Shown here piece by piece: positions 15,302 through 24,720 of a DNA stretch of 31,438 bases (positions are counted from its first letter, which is position 1; each line of letters starts with the position of its first letter). The notes under the pieces are model-generated. The model was not told the origin of the DNA and made no database searches. It saw nothing but the letters and a program-made list of their open reading frames with translations. The translations under genes and the position numbers were made by a program. Where the stretch lies: assembly GCF_000988165.1 (NCBI RefSeq), contig NW_020169345.1, positions 1-31,438 on the forward strand, in the 5' to 3' direction. The DNA is from Vairimorpha ceranae (taxonomy: Eukaryota > Microsporidia > Nosematidae).

Positions 15302-15644
15302 AATTATATTCAAGTGAAATATAATCAGAAATAAATTGAATATAAAATCTTTCTTTTTTATTATTTACTTTATACTGTTATTAATTGTTTACCACCATGA
15401 AAAATAAAATAAAATTGAAATATATCACAGTTATATAAATTTGTTTTAAAAGAATATTATTTGATAAAATAATAAAAATAACATAAATTAAATTGGTCTT
15501 TTTTTACTTTGAAATAATTTTTTATAATTTACTGTGCATTTTATGCTTACTTTTTTTAATTTATTTGATTGATTACTTATTTATGCATTAACCTATAAAA
15601 TTTAAATAGAAAGTATTTATATTTAAAAAAATTCTACCCCTAAA
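15302..15644. other. Intergenic, nothing recognised
   Basis: 343 bp of A/T-rich spacer with short T runs. CCCC at 15637-15640 belongs to the next gene. Confidence 0.5.
15637..15640 (+). promoter_or_regulatory. CCCC motif before the RhoGAP-like gene
   Basis: CTACCCCTAAA directly before the ATG at 15645. Confidence 0.5.
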
Positions 15645-16466
15645 ATGTCAAGAAATTCTAAAATGCCTGCTGAGATTGATGTCAAAACAAATGATTTTTT
15701 TAAAAAAAGAGATATAAATATTTATCGTAGTGATGTTATTAAAAATTATAAACTGGATAATGTAGATAATTCTACAAATTTCACACAACTTCCTACAAAA
15801 GACAAAGAATATATTACAAATTTTTGTAAGAAACAATTTGAGCTTGAATTATCAAATTCATATTTTCACTGTTTTAAAGTTAAAAACTACACTATTATCC
15901 ACAAAAATATAAATCCTAAAATATTTGAAGTATTAGATGTAATCAATCATAAAATAAAACATTTGCTAGAAATGCCTAATAAAGATAATCTTGATGAGCT
16001 TAAAAATCTATTTAGAGTGGATGACAAGGGACTTGATATTTCTGATGCAGATTTTGAAAATAAAAAATTATCACAGCTTTGTACGTTAGTAAAAAAATAT
16101 ATACTTAACAATTTAGATGGTCTTTTTGATAATCGCATAAGCATGAAGTTATTAAGATCTTACAAATATAACAAAGTTAATTATGGTATATTAATTTCTT
16201 ATGTGCCTTTTATCTTAAGCCATGATGAATTAAAATTATTAGAAAGTCTTTTAAGTTTATTTTTGATTATAGACAAACACAAAGAATATACACATATGAC
16301 TATTACAGGTCTCATTAGACTTTTTAGCTTGGTGTTATTTGATAGCAAATGTTTTACATCATTAGAAACTTTATTGTATTTAGAAAATATTCTTATTGAT
16401 ATTTTTAGATTGGATTTTAGCAGAATTCCTAAGACATTAGTAAAAAGAATATTTAAATGTGTTTAA
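15645..16466 (+). CDS. RhoGAP-like protein (tentative)
   Basis: A 273-residue protein whose second half resembles a RhoGAP domain, which speeds GTP hydrolysis by Rho-type GTPases. LFRVDDKG at about 126-133 could be the LFR(x)xG arginine-finger loop. LCTLVKKYILNNLDGLFDNRIS corresponds to the helix that reads LLKxFLRELPEPLL in the family. HMTITGLIRLFSLVLF near the end corresponds to MTxxNLAxVFGPxLL. The distance from the putative finger to the next helix is shorter than usual and the key Pro residues are absent, so the fold is suggested rather than shown and activity is doubtful. Residues 1-90 are unrecognised. CCCC stands five bases before the start. If correct, it would pair logically with the ROCK/MRCK-like kinase at 6118-8712. 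Confidence 0.5.
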   Translation: MSRNSKMPAEIDVKTNDFFKKRDINIYRSDVIKNYKLDNVDNSTNFTQLPTKDKEYITNFCKKQFELELSNSYFHCFKVKNYTIIHKNINPKIFEVLDVINHKIKHLLEMPNKDNLDELKNLFRVDDKGLDISDADFENKKLSQLCTLVKKYILNNLDGLFDNRISMKLLRSYKYNKVNYGILISYVPFILSHDELKLLESLLSLFLIIDKHKEYTHMTITGLIRLFSLVLFDSKCFTSLETLLYLENILIDIFRLDFSRIPKTLVKRIFKCV

Positions 16467-18567
16467 ATACAAAAATAAACGTGTTATGTTATATAAATTT
16501 ATATTGTTAATAAATTATTTACATTTAAGTTCTTTTGAATATTTTATGACTATTTCAAAATTAATATCTAAACCATTTAAAAAATTTTATCTTTGTTTTT
16601 AAAAAACTCTGAGTTAATTTTTTTGTTTATTCTAAGAATAGAAAATGCTTACCCAAAAAAAAAGAATAATTTTTTTAGGTACACTGTAAGACTTAAAACT
16701 ACTGTTCCCTGTTTTTTATAATTATACAAATAAATTTCAAACTTATTTATAAGACCAAAACTACAATATCTCTACGGAGCTACAAGATGCTTAGTTCCCT
16801 ACACCAAAATTATTTTTTATAGAGGTTTCTGTTGAAAAAAGACATTTTTGATTATCTTTTGGCTGCATAATGAATTTCTTAGATAAAACTAGCTCTTACA
16901 GGCCAAAAATGCAGTTTGCAAAATTTATTCTTTTTTGTTTTCGTGTACAAATTACGAGAGTAATAATTAAAAATGAAGACATTAATATTGTCTTAAATAT
17001 CATTTAAAACCGATCAAGAAAGAATTAAAATGTCCGAATTTTATTTTAGAATCATAAAAAATGAAGACAATTTGCTACTTTGCAAGTACTAGAAATGTAA
17101 ATATATTTTTTTATTTTAAATAAAAACCTTGTTTAAACATACATCTTAACTAAAATTAATTCTAAAAATAATCAATCTATGGATTTTCGTTATTAAAAAT
17201 ATTCTTATCTCTAATGTTTTAAGTTGTAAAACCAACGTGCTGGTTATATTTTAAAGAAAATAAAATAATATATAACCTTATAAAAGATATCTCTAAACTC
17301 AATCTTATAGGTTTTTGAAACAAATTTAAAAAAATCTACAATCGGCAAAAATTAATTTAATAAAGGCAGCTCGAATAAAGGAATTTAAATTTAACAGGAT
17401 TGAGACATCTAATTTATAAAAAATTGTTTCAATTTGAGTTAAAAAAGAAACAATGAAAGACTATTTACCTTTTGTAAAGAATTACTTGATCTGCTTCAAG
17501 TTTTGTTTTTGCACGAAAAATTGACATTTTTAACCTTTTGAGAAAATATTTCTTAATTTTCATTTCTAAATAATAAAAATTTATATTGTTAATTCATTAC
17601 TTTGTAAAGTTTGTTTAGTTAAAAAGTTCTTTTTTGATTTATTTCAGAATTTAATTAGCATCAACTTTTCTTATAATAAGGGAAATTGACACTGATGAGA
17701 ATTATTGACCACAACTTAAGTATTTTAATGAAATGTAGTCGCACAAATATAATTTATAATTTTACTTTAAAAACGACTAAAGGTTAACCATATCATCACT
17801 CACTTTATATGATAAAATGTTTAATGTACATATAAACACCACTGAAGACAACTAAAATTCGCTAAAAGGCCATTATGCTCATTAGAACCAAGACAAAAGA
17901 CCAGGCATTAATTTATATTATTAAATGTATGATTTCAAGAAGCAAATCCAAACCACCACCAAATATTTTATTAAATAGCTGTTTTCTATGCGCTTTTTTG
18001 TTTGAATTTACATACTTTCGCGCCCACTTCTAAATAAAAATCAAAAAACAAGGGTAAAAAATAAAAAAATTCGCGCCATGCATGTTAGGCCTATCAAAGC
18101 TAATTTAAGCCAGTTTTTTCGTACTAAGAAAATTATAAGAAATTAAATTTTAATTTAAAAACATAAAGATAATTAAATTTTGTAAAGTGTCCACATACTT
18201 AATTAATGAAATTTATATGTATTTGTATACTGAATGCAATAGCTTAACACAAAAAAAGAATTTTAATTACAAATAAAATTTAGACTAATTAAATTTATAA
18301 ATTTCAAAAAATTAATTAAACAAAAAAGTATTTTTATAAAAGAAACAAAATATCTAAATTAAAGATTTTGATTTTAATAAAAACACAAATTTTAGCTGCT
18401 TATTTTCAAAGAAAATTCATAAGAAACTTTGATTTTTATAAAGTATTTTTTTGACATTTAATTTAAAAATTGTTTGTTTTATTGTATAAGTTACAAAAAC
18501 AAAAAAATAATTTTTTTAATTTAATTTAGTCATATATAAAAAGAAAAAATTTTGTATCCATAAGATT
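16467..18567. other. 2.1-kb gene-free stretch upstream of the serpin
   Basis: The longest interval in the central part without a gene. Both strands are broken by stops throughout, and I recognise no transposase, reverse transcriptase, tRNA or rRNA. A few patches have more G/C, such as 17985-18090, where cgcgcc occurs twice about 75 bp apart. An ACAAGGGTAAAAAATAAAA phrase near 18050 faintly resembles the inner part of the inverted repeats at 28211, but too weakly to call an element. It may be a decayed repeat region or serpin regulatory DNA. Confidence 0.5.
18532..18545 (+). promoter_or_regulatory. TATA-like element of the serpin gene
   Basis: CATATATAAAAAG about 25-35 bases before the ATG. 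This gene has no CCC motif, so a TATA-type promoter may replace it. Confidence 0.4.
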
Positions 18568-19719
18568 ATGCTAGCTCTTTATAAAACAGCAACGGATTTT
18601 TCATGGAAAGTATTTGAAATGATGTTAAAAGGCAATTCATACAATTCTAATATTGTTGTGTCTCCGTTTTCATTGCTTCATTTGTTAGGAATACTTGTTA
18701 GTGAAACTGAAATCGAGAGCAAAGTTGTATTGAAGAATGTTGAATACGAATCGAATGGTAATGAATTTGCAAATATGGTAAGTGATTTTTCAAAACGGAT
18801 AGAATCATCTACGTTTGGAACAAATGCTGTAGAAGAAGCTTGTTTAAATACCTTTTTGTTTTATGATAAAAATTGCGAATCGTCATCAACACCACGAGGT
18901 AGAACTACTCGTTTATTCAATGCAAAATCTCATCCTATTAACTTTAATGATCTGCCAAAAAGCATGAGTGAAATAAACGCTTTGATCTCAGAGGCAACCA
19001 ATGGCATGATTCCTGACTATATTAACAACATGATGGATTTGCGCACTAGTTTAGTTATTAATACTTTATATTTGGAGAAGGAGTGGAATAATAAATTTAC
19101 TAGTTTTGATAAAGAAAACTTTTCTGCTGAAAATGGCGATTTCTTAGTTGATATGATGGAACAAGAGGAAGAATTCTATGCTTATGAAAATGAACAATTT
19201 CAAGCTATCCAGATGTCATACAAAAAATCTATGTGTTCATTTATTGCTGTACTACCAAAAAATGGTGTTTCGTTATCTGAAATTCAACAGTATTTGGCAA
19301 AAGATGACAATTTATGCAGTTTAGTTAGTAAAATGGATCGTTTTCTTGTTGATTTAAAAATCCCCAAATTTAGTATTGAAAAAGATTTTGAGTTGACAGG
19401 TTTACTTAAAGAGATAGTTGATGTTACCCGAACAAATACAGAAGCATCAACTGTAGAATCTGAATCTAAGACAAACGTGCTATCCTTGCGCAAAACAAGT
19501 CAAAGGTTGGTTTTTAGCATTGATGAAATTGGAACAAAAGCTGTTTCAGTGACAGGTACAGTTTTTGTAGATGGCTGTAGAAAATTATCCAAAATGAGAA
19601 TGCATTTCAATAGGCCTTTTTTTTACTGTCTTTCAAAACTTTTGCGTGTTGACAGTGATTATCAATATCGCGAGTTTCCATTAATTATGGGTACATATGT
19701 TACCCCGAAAAAGAATTAA
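18568..19719 (+). CDS. Serpin (serine protease inhibitor family)
   Basis: A 383-residue serpin of full family length. Landmarks: NIVVSPFSLLHLL (28-40), INALISEATNGMIPDYI (136-152), NTLYLEKEW (165-173), IPKFSIEKDFEL (265-276), the hinge DEIGTKAVSVTG (319-330) and FNRPFFYCL (347-355). The hinge has Gly and Thr at P15/P14 and mostly small residues after them, as in inhibitory members. The reactive loop is about three residues longer than in alpha-1-antitrypsin; spacing from FNRPF puts the scissile bond near Arg338/Lys339, suggesting trypsin-like targets. There is no evident signal peptide, unusual if it is secreted. Serpins are known in insect-infecting Nosema, where they are thought to act on host melanisation proteases. 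Codon third positions look less A/T-biased than in neighbours, suggesting a different history. Confidence 0.93.
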   Translation: MLALYKTATDFSWKVFEMMLKGNSYNSNIVVSPFSLLHLLGILVSETEIESKVVLKNVEYESNGNEFANMVSDFSKRIESSTFGTNAVEEACLNTFLFYDKNCESSSTPRGRTTRLFNAKSHPINFNDLPKSMSEINALISEATNGMIPDYINNMMDLRTSLVINTLYLEKEWNNKFTSFDKENFSAENGDFLVDMMEQEEEFYAYENEQFQAIQMSYKKSMCSFIAVLPKNGVSLSEIQQYLAKDDNLCSLVSKMDRFLVDLKIPKFSIEKDFELTGLLKEIVDVTRTNTEASTVESESKTNVLSLRKTSQRLVFSIDEIGTKAVSVTGTVFVDGCRKLSKMRMHFNRPFFYCLSKLLRVDSDYQYREFPLIMGTYVTPKKN

Positions 19720-20172
19720 ATTTTTAATTTTTTACAAAAAATAATATTTTTTTATTTATGAATAAGTAGAATTATAATTATGACATTGTTTTTACTATAG
19801 TTTGAAGTTTATTTGATATTTACTTGTTTTCTACAGGTGTTTTTTGTAAATTCATTTTATGTCTTTTTTCTAATATTTTTAAAATGATGTATATTTTTTT
19901 TAAGACGTTAAAAAAATCATCAAATAAAATATTCGTAAGTAAAATGCTTAATACAATATTTTACTATTTTAAGATGTAATAAGTGGCTAGTTAATATGGA
20001 TACATAGATATTTACAAGATTTCATTATTTTAGCGGAAGGTTTAAAGTTATTTACAGTGAAGTAGAACATTTGATTTTTAAAATCAATATTTGTGTATTG
20101 TAAAATGTAAACAAATCTAGTACAAACTTTAAATATATTTTATTTAAAAACAATAAAAGTAAATTTTGTTTA
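19720..20172. other. Intergenic, nothing recognised
   Basis: Spacer between the serpin stop and the convergent 53-residue gene, with long T runs after the serpin. No gene seen. Confidence 0.5.
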
Positions 20173-20334
20173 TTATTTTTTAATTTTCTTAGTGTCTCTG
20201 TTAATAAATCTTAACATTCTTTGCTTAATATATTTGAATATTGCAAATACAGCCAACACTATTACAAGAAATATAAGGTAAATTAATATATCTTTTTTAT
20301 TCAGCAATTTTTTATCTTTATCTACCAAAGCCAT
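20173..20334 (-). CDS. Small 53-residue membrane protein
   Basis: A short intact frame: a charged N-terminus (residues 1-15, rich in Lys and Asp), one strong membrane span at about 16-36, then a Lys/Arg-rich tail ending in KKIKK. The basic residues after the span suggest that the C-terminal tail is cytosolic. The layout resembles small ER proteins such as the translocon or oligosaccharyltransferase small subunits, but no family motif is convincing. It lies in a spacer otherwise free of frames, with an ATG and tandem stops (TAATAA at the end), which supports it as real. No CCC motif upstream. Confidence 0.5.
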   Translation of the reverse strand: MALVDKDKKLLNKKDILIYLIFLVIVLAVFAIFKYIKQRMLRFINRDTKKIKK

Positions 20335-20889
20335 GTGTTTTTTATGTAAAAAAATAAAAATTTAATATGAAACAATATTTTTTATAAACAAAACAATAAA
20401 GATATACATGTAAATGACAGCACTATTCTTTTACAAAGAGAAATCAGAGCAACTCACTCAACTAGGTTTTAAATATGTGATTAAAAAAAAGAAAAAAATT
20501 ATTTAAATAAGAAAATATTAACGTAAGAAAATAAACAAATTTTTTTATGGTTTTACAAAATTCGATCATTTATTTAAGTTTTAAACTTCTTTAATAAATT
20601 TAAATTTTGTTCTGTGCACTCACTTAAGATGAGAGATGGTCTTTAAGTAGACCGAGAATTCTGTATCCTAAGGGAACGCTTTTTTCTCCTATAAGCAAGG
20701 CCGTAAAGGTATGCTGGCGTGTAAGCGTACTATTGATGTTTTTGTTTTTACAGTGGAGTTTTTGGTGGCCTGGTGGTTTTTCTTCTGTTGCTGTTTTTAT
20801 TTTATTTAAGTATACTTTTAATTGTTAAATAAATGAAAAAAGTTTAATTTAAATCCAAAATAAATCATTAGTTATATTTCATTTACAGT
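20335..20889. other. Intergenic stretch with a GC-richer, possibly structured segment
   Basis: About 20615-20790 is much richer in G and C than the surrounding spacer and has no open frame. It contains a clean hairpin (GGTCT at 20638-20642 with AGACC at 20649-20653) and several G-rich phrases. I tested it by eye against U1, U2, U4, U6, SRP, RNase P and 5S hallmark sequences and found no convincing match. A non-coding RNA gene is possible but unproven. Confidence 0.3.
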
Positions 20890-21843
20890 TTAATTTATTA
20901 TAATTCCATTATTAACTACTTCACATGAACAAACATAAGTAAATTCTTGTTCCCAAAGATATTTAACCTGACCAACGTTATCCGTTATACACCATACAGC
21001 ATCTTCACCACCAGCGCCTGATATTCCACAACCAAGAATATTTAACTCAAATGTTTTTTTTAATATTTTATATTGTCTATCAGGCATAATAATATTACTA
21101 CAATGTCTTATTTCTTCTAAATATTTCTTATAGGTTTCCTTGTTTCTTAAATTTTTAACTAAAATTTTATTAATAGTTTTTAAACTCGTCCAATTAACTT
21201 TACCAACTAAATCTAACATCTTCCTTGTCGATGTTGATGCTCCAAACGAACCTAAAATAATATGTCTAGCAATAAGATTAATTTTTTGTATTACATTAAA
21301 CGAAAAATTAATAGGACCAAGAAATGAAGCCATTATGTCGCAACCAGAAGCACTGGGATACAATGTTTTACTTACAGTGTATAATAGATTGACAAGTTCT
21401 TTGTTGTGTTTAAAATCAACTTTTGGCGCAATAAGTAACGGCTTTTTCATTTTCCCAATTTTATAGAGGGAATATATTACAGCGATAAAAATGCAAGAAG
21501 ACGAACCCAATCCAGTTTTTACACCATTTTCTAAAAAAAAGAAATCATCAAAATACCCATTAATGTTAACATTATAATTTTCTACATTTATAAATGTTAG
21601 AGCTGTAGTAATTAACTCATAAATCCAGTGACCTTTATCATTTTCAGAATGTAAATACATATCTCCATTCTCAATGTTTAAATTTAGATCAAATTTATCT
21701 GAATTTTGTGTATTTATCGTTACATTAAGGTATTTATTAAGAACTACAACCGAAGCCATTTCACCTTCTAATACTATATATGATCCATTTATAACAACTT
21801 TACCAGGAATCTTAAGATTAACCTGTTCTTTTAACAGAGACAT
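20890..21843 (-). CDS. ERG8: Phosphomevalonate kinase
   Basis: A 317-residue GHMP-superfamily kinase that phosphorylates mevalonate 5-phosphate to the diphosphate in the mevalonate pathway to isoprenoids. Motifs in order: PGKVVINGSYIVLEG (13-27), the ATP-binding loop GVKTGLGSSS (107-116), YPSASGCDIMASFLGP (162-177) with the likely catalytic Asp169, LGSFGASTSTRKM (197-209) and GCGISGAGGEDAVW (271-284). The GASTST and GAGGxD segments distinguish it from mevalonate kinase and diphosphomevalonate decarboxylase. It is much shorter than the yeast enzyme of about 450 residues, in keeping with microsporidian reduction. GGG at 21847-21849 (CCC on the coding strand) lies just before the start. Confidence 0.92.
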   Translation of the reverse strand: MSLLKEQVNLKIPGKVVINGSYIVLEGEMASVVVLNKYLNVTINTQNSDKFDLNLNIENGDMYLHSENDKGHWIYELITTALTFINVENYNVNINGYFDDFFFLENGVKTGLGSSSCIFIAVIYSLYKIGKMKKPLLIAPKVDFKHNKELVNLLYTVSKTLYPSASGCDIMASFLGPINFSFNVIQKINLIARHIILGSFGASTSTRKMLDLVGKVNWTSLKTINKILVKNLRNKETYKKYLEEIRHCSNIIMPDRQYKILKKTFELNILGCGISGAGGEDAVWCITDNVGQVKYLWEQEFTYVCSCEVVNNGIIIN

Positions 21844-21846
21844 AAA

Positions 21847-21849
21847 GGG
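21847..21849 (-). promoter_or_regulatory. CCC motif before ERG8
   Basis: On the coding strand the sequence reads ACACCCTTTATG. Confidence 0.5.
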
Positions 21850-21916
21850 TGTAAAAATATCGTTTTTTTATTATTTAAATTAAAAACAAAAGGAATATTA
21901 GACATAAGCATATTAT

Positions 21917-23299
21917 TTAATGAAAATAAAAATATTGTGTACGTCTACCTTGCCTAAATCCACCATTGCCACCACCAAATCCACTAAAAAATTCAGCAAA
22001 AGGCCCAAAGTCCTCAAATCCTTTAAATTGTTGCTCATGATGCTGGTATCTTCCCTGTTGTGCTTCGGGCGAATCGGGATCTATACCATTATCGTACATT
22101 TCTTTCTTCTTAGGATCTGAAAGTACCTGTAATGCCTTATTGTACTTAGCATGCTTTTTTTCCCATTCGGCCTTCTGCTTCTCATTTTTTTTCATTCTAT
22201 CATTTTTTGCTATGATTTTTACGTATGCTTTTTTTATTGCCTTTATATTCATATTTTTATTCACACCCAGTAACTTATAATAACCTAAAAAATCACTGCC
22301 GGCCTTTTCCGTACGTGGTACATGTCTTTGTTGTTGTCTTTCCCGACTTCGATTTTCTCGTTCTTTTTGTTCTTTTGCATATTGTTCATGTTGATCAATA
22401 CTTTCTTGAATTTTGCTAAAATAAGTCTTATTAGAAAACTCTTTAGACTCCAATTCACTTTTTGCTTTGCTAAATTGATTGTCCGTAATTAGAGACATTA
22501 TGTAAAAATATCTTGTTTCTTCAGTATTTCTTTTATTGTATAAATTTTTCGCAACTGATGCTATACCAGATTGCCTAAGCTTAACCCCGAGTTGAACATA
22601 ATTATATAAAACGTTATCCAATATAAAAGTGTAAATACTAGGCACAAAATTATCAGAAAATGTTAAAGTATTAATTAAATGATACAAAGATTTCCAATCA
22701 CCAAATTTCTGCTCAGAATTGTGCTTAATATCTATTTTATTAAACTTGTTGACAATTTCTTGTAAATCACCTGCTAATCTAGTATACCCTAAAGATTCTA
22801 ATTTTTTAATACCAGTAGAAAAATCTCCTTTAACACAATAATATTGCGCTTCGTATTGTAAAAAATCATCATCATCTGAAAAAACTCTTTTTGCTTTATT
22901 AATGTAATTAAAAACATTATTGTATTTTTTGTCTATAAGATCCGATTTAATACACGCTTTAAGCACAACCGCACTATAAGGCGATATATCTACAAGATTA
23001 CTAAGCTTTCTATAATCTTTAGTTATAACCGCGTTATTATATTCATTGGCCTTTCTTACCAGTTCTAAATTTAGATGTCCATATTTCTTTAAAATTCCCT
23101 CATAATCTCCAATGTACAACAAAAATTCAATATGCCTAGTAATAAATGCCTCGGCTTTTGAGTATTTGTAGAAATTTAGATCAAAAAATTCTTTGGCTTC
23201 TGCTATTCTCCCCATTTTTTGATTTTGGATTGCAATGTACATTTCGTTAGAAATATCTGACCTAACTAACGCGAGCATAACAACGAATTTAGTGAACAT
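21917..23299 (-). CDS. Secretory-pathway DnaJ protein with TPR-like repeats (DNAJC3/P58IPK-type), HPD lost
   Basis: A 460-residue protein. Residues 1-14 are a likely signal peptide (FTKFVVMLALVRS). About 20-310 are helical TPR-like repeats, a charged Glu/Arg/Gln linker lies at 305-330, and the J domain at 337-405 begins DFLGYYKLLGV and closes ALQVLSDPKKKEMYDNG. A Gly/Phe-rich tail follows, ending YFYFH. Signal peptide, TPR repeats and C-terminal J domain together match DNAJC3, an ER-lumen co-chaperone of BiP. The HPD tripeptide needed to stimulate Hsp70 ATPase is missing: the aligned site (about 365-368) reads KNDR. It may bind clients or BiP without driving ATP hydrolysis. CCCC on the coding strand precedes the start. 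The gene lies 73 bp upstream of ERG8 on the same strand. Confidence 0.85.
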   Translation of the reverse strand: MFTKFVVMLALVRSDISNEMYIAIQNQKMGRIAEAKEFFDLNFYKYSKAEAFITRHIEFLLYIGDYEGILKKYGHLNLELVRKANEYNNAVITKDYRKLSNLVDISPYSAVVLKACIKSDLIDKKYNNVFNYINKAKRVFSDDDDFLQYEAQYYCVKGDFSTGIKKLESLGYTRLAGDLQEIVNKFNKIDIKHNSEQKFGDWKSLYHLINTLTFSDNFVPSIYTFILDNVLYNYVQLGVKLRQSGIASVAKNLYNKRNTEETRYFYIMSLITDNQFSKAKSELESKEFSNKTYFSKIQESIDQHEQYAKEQKERENRSRERQQQRHVPRTEKAGSDFLGYYKLLGVNKNMNIKAIKKAYVKIIAKNDRMKKNEKQKAEWEKKHAKYNKALQVLSDPKKKEMYDNGIDPDSPEAQQGRYQHHEQQFKGFEDFGPFAEFFSGFGGGNGGFRQGRRTQYFYFH

Positions 23300-23306
23300 T
23301 AAAAAA

Positions 23307-23310
23307 GGGG
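23307..23310 (-). promoter_or_regulatory. CCCC motif before the DnaJ gene
   Basis: Coding strand reads TTGCCCCTTTTTTAATG. Confidence 0.5.
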
Positions 23311-23496
23311 CAAGAAAAAAATATATTTATAGAAAATTACCATAAAGTTTGATTTTTAAAAATTATAAAATTTCTTAAAAATATAAAAGTATCCTGTAGA
23401 TGTAAAAAAAAACAAAAATTTCAAGTTTATTTAGAAATATTTTGCGATTATTTGACAAGTTATATAATTCTAAATTATAAATTTTTTACAAATGTC

Positions 23497-24717
23497 TTAA
23501 TGTGATTGGTTAATTTTTTTTTTATTTTTTGACGTAATAAAATATTGTAAAGGTGTATTAATAACACTATCAACATGGCTATTGATGCTAAATTCAAGTA
23601 TTTTAGTACATCTTTCTGTACACTTGGTCTTTATAAAAACTTCTTCTATATCAAATTTATACTTAGAGCTAATAAATTCTTTATCGTCCAAAAAAGGACA
23701 CATACTTTTATTTTGACTATTTTTTAAAGACGCCATTTTTGCGCAATTATACGCCGCGTAATTAGCTTTTTTACCTTCTAATCCATAAGCATGTCTAATA
23801 TTATATAAATAAGTTTTATCAAATATATCTCTAGTGACATTAAATCCATTTCGAAATATTTCAATAGTTTCTTCTAGTGGCACATTTATATCTTTAAGAA
23901 ATAAAGATAAGGCTTGTCTGTCATTATTTCGTAAATGCCTATTTATTCGTAAAAGATGTAACATTTTAGTAATACATGGTGGAAAGAACTTTTCGTGTTC
24001 TATACAACTAGATTTATCAGTAAATTTAGTGGGTTCATTAATATAAATTAAGTTTCGTAATTTATCTAATCTTTCATCTGGTTCATTTTGATACAAATTT
24101 TTCAATCTTTGCATTTTTATTTCAAGCTCATGCTTGAAATAGCTAACTATCAATACATCTCTTTGTTTAATATCTAATGTCGTATAACCCTTCATAGGAA
24201 TAATGCTTCTATTGGCCAGTAATTGACTTACCCTGCTAAAATGTACCAATAATTTATCATCTTGTTTCGATTTTTTAACGTGTAAAAAATTACTTTCTGT
24301 TCTCAAATCTTCACGATTTGTGAAATGCTTATCGCTAAAACTAATGTCATAATTTGTACTAGTAGAAAACAATGGATCAATTTTTAGACTATTACTACAA
24401 GATGGTAAACAAATTTTAAAGTTATAGTCATATTCCCTGTTTTTTATTCGATATCTAAAAAGACTTGTTTCACAATTTATAAACCATCTTGTGGCTTTAC
24501 TGTCACCTACTACTATTAAACGTGTAATAAAATGAGAAGAATCATCATCTACAGTAAACATTTTATCGGTGCAATGATTTTTATTTTTTACATCTTTTAG
24601 AATTTTAAGCCGGTCGTTAAATAATTTAACGAATTCGTCATAGTTAAATTTGTATTTAAGAAGCGAAGTATAAAAATTCGGTAATGGTAATTTTTTTATT
24701 CGAGTTATATTTTGCAT
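23497..24717 (-). CDS. PRI2: DNA primase large subunit
   Basis: A 406-residue subunit of the DNA polymerase alpha-primase complex that makes RNA primers for nuclear DNA replication. The C-terminal iron-sulfur domain is recognisable: FFPPCITKMLHLL (244-256), RHLRNNDRQALSLFL (260-274), YLYNIRHAYGLEGKKANYAAYNC (from 303), MCPFLD (339-344), KCTERC (365-370) and TPLQYFITSK (388-397). Likely cluster ligands are Cys248, Cys325, Cys340 and Cys370 or Cys366. The N-terminal half is divergent. The reading frame extends five codons further upstream only through a TTG; I use the ATG at 24715-24717, which is immediately preceded by CCC on the coding strand. Slightly shorter than the yeast protein. Confidence 0.9.
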   Translation of the reverse strand: MQNITRIKKLPLPNFYTSLLKYKFNYDEFVKLFNDRLKILKDVKNKNHCTDKMFTVDDDSSHFITRLIVVGDSKATRWFINCETSLFRYRIKNREYDYNFKICLPSCSNSLKIDPLFSTSTNYDISFSDKHFTNREDLRTESNFLHVKKSKQDDKLLVHFSRVSQLLANRSIIPMKGYTTLDIKQRDVLIVSYFKHELEIKMQRLKNLYQNEPDERLDKLRNLIYINEPTKFTDKSSCIEHEKFFPPCITKMLHLLRINRHLRNNDRQALSLFLKDINVPLEETIEIFRNGFNVTRDIFDKTYLYNIRHAYGLEGKKANYAAYNCAKMASLKNSQNKSMCPFLDDKEFISSKYKFDIEEVFIKTKCTERCTKILEFSINSHVDSVINTPLQYFITSKNKKKINQSH

Positions 24718-24720
24718 GGG
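24718..24720 (-). promoter_or_regulatory. CCC motif abutting the PRI2 start
   Basis: Coding strand reads TTTTCACCCATG, and the triplet touches the ATG. Confidence 0.5.

Noticed and set aside
18045..18075. Terminal repeat of a third Merlin element
   Set aside because: Similarity is confined to a GGGTAAAAAA-type run in A-rich DNA, with no matching inverted partner or transposase nearby.
20615..20790. U2 snRNA on the minus strand
   Set aside because: TTCTCGG and AAGTG phrases are suggestive, but the branch-site pairing sequence GTAGTA and the normal spacing are absent.
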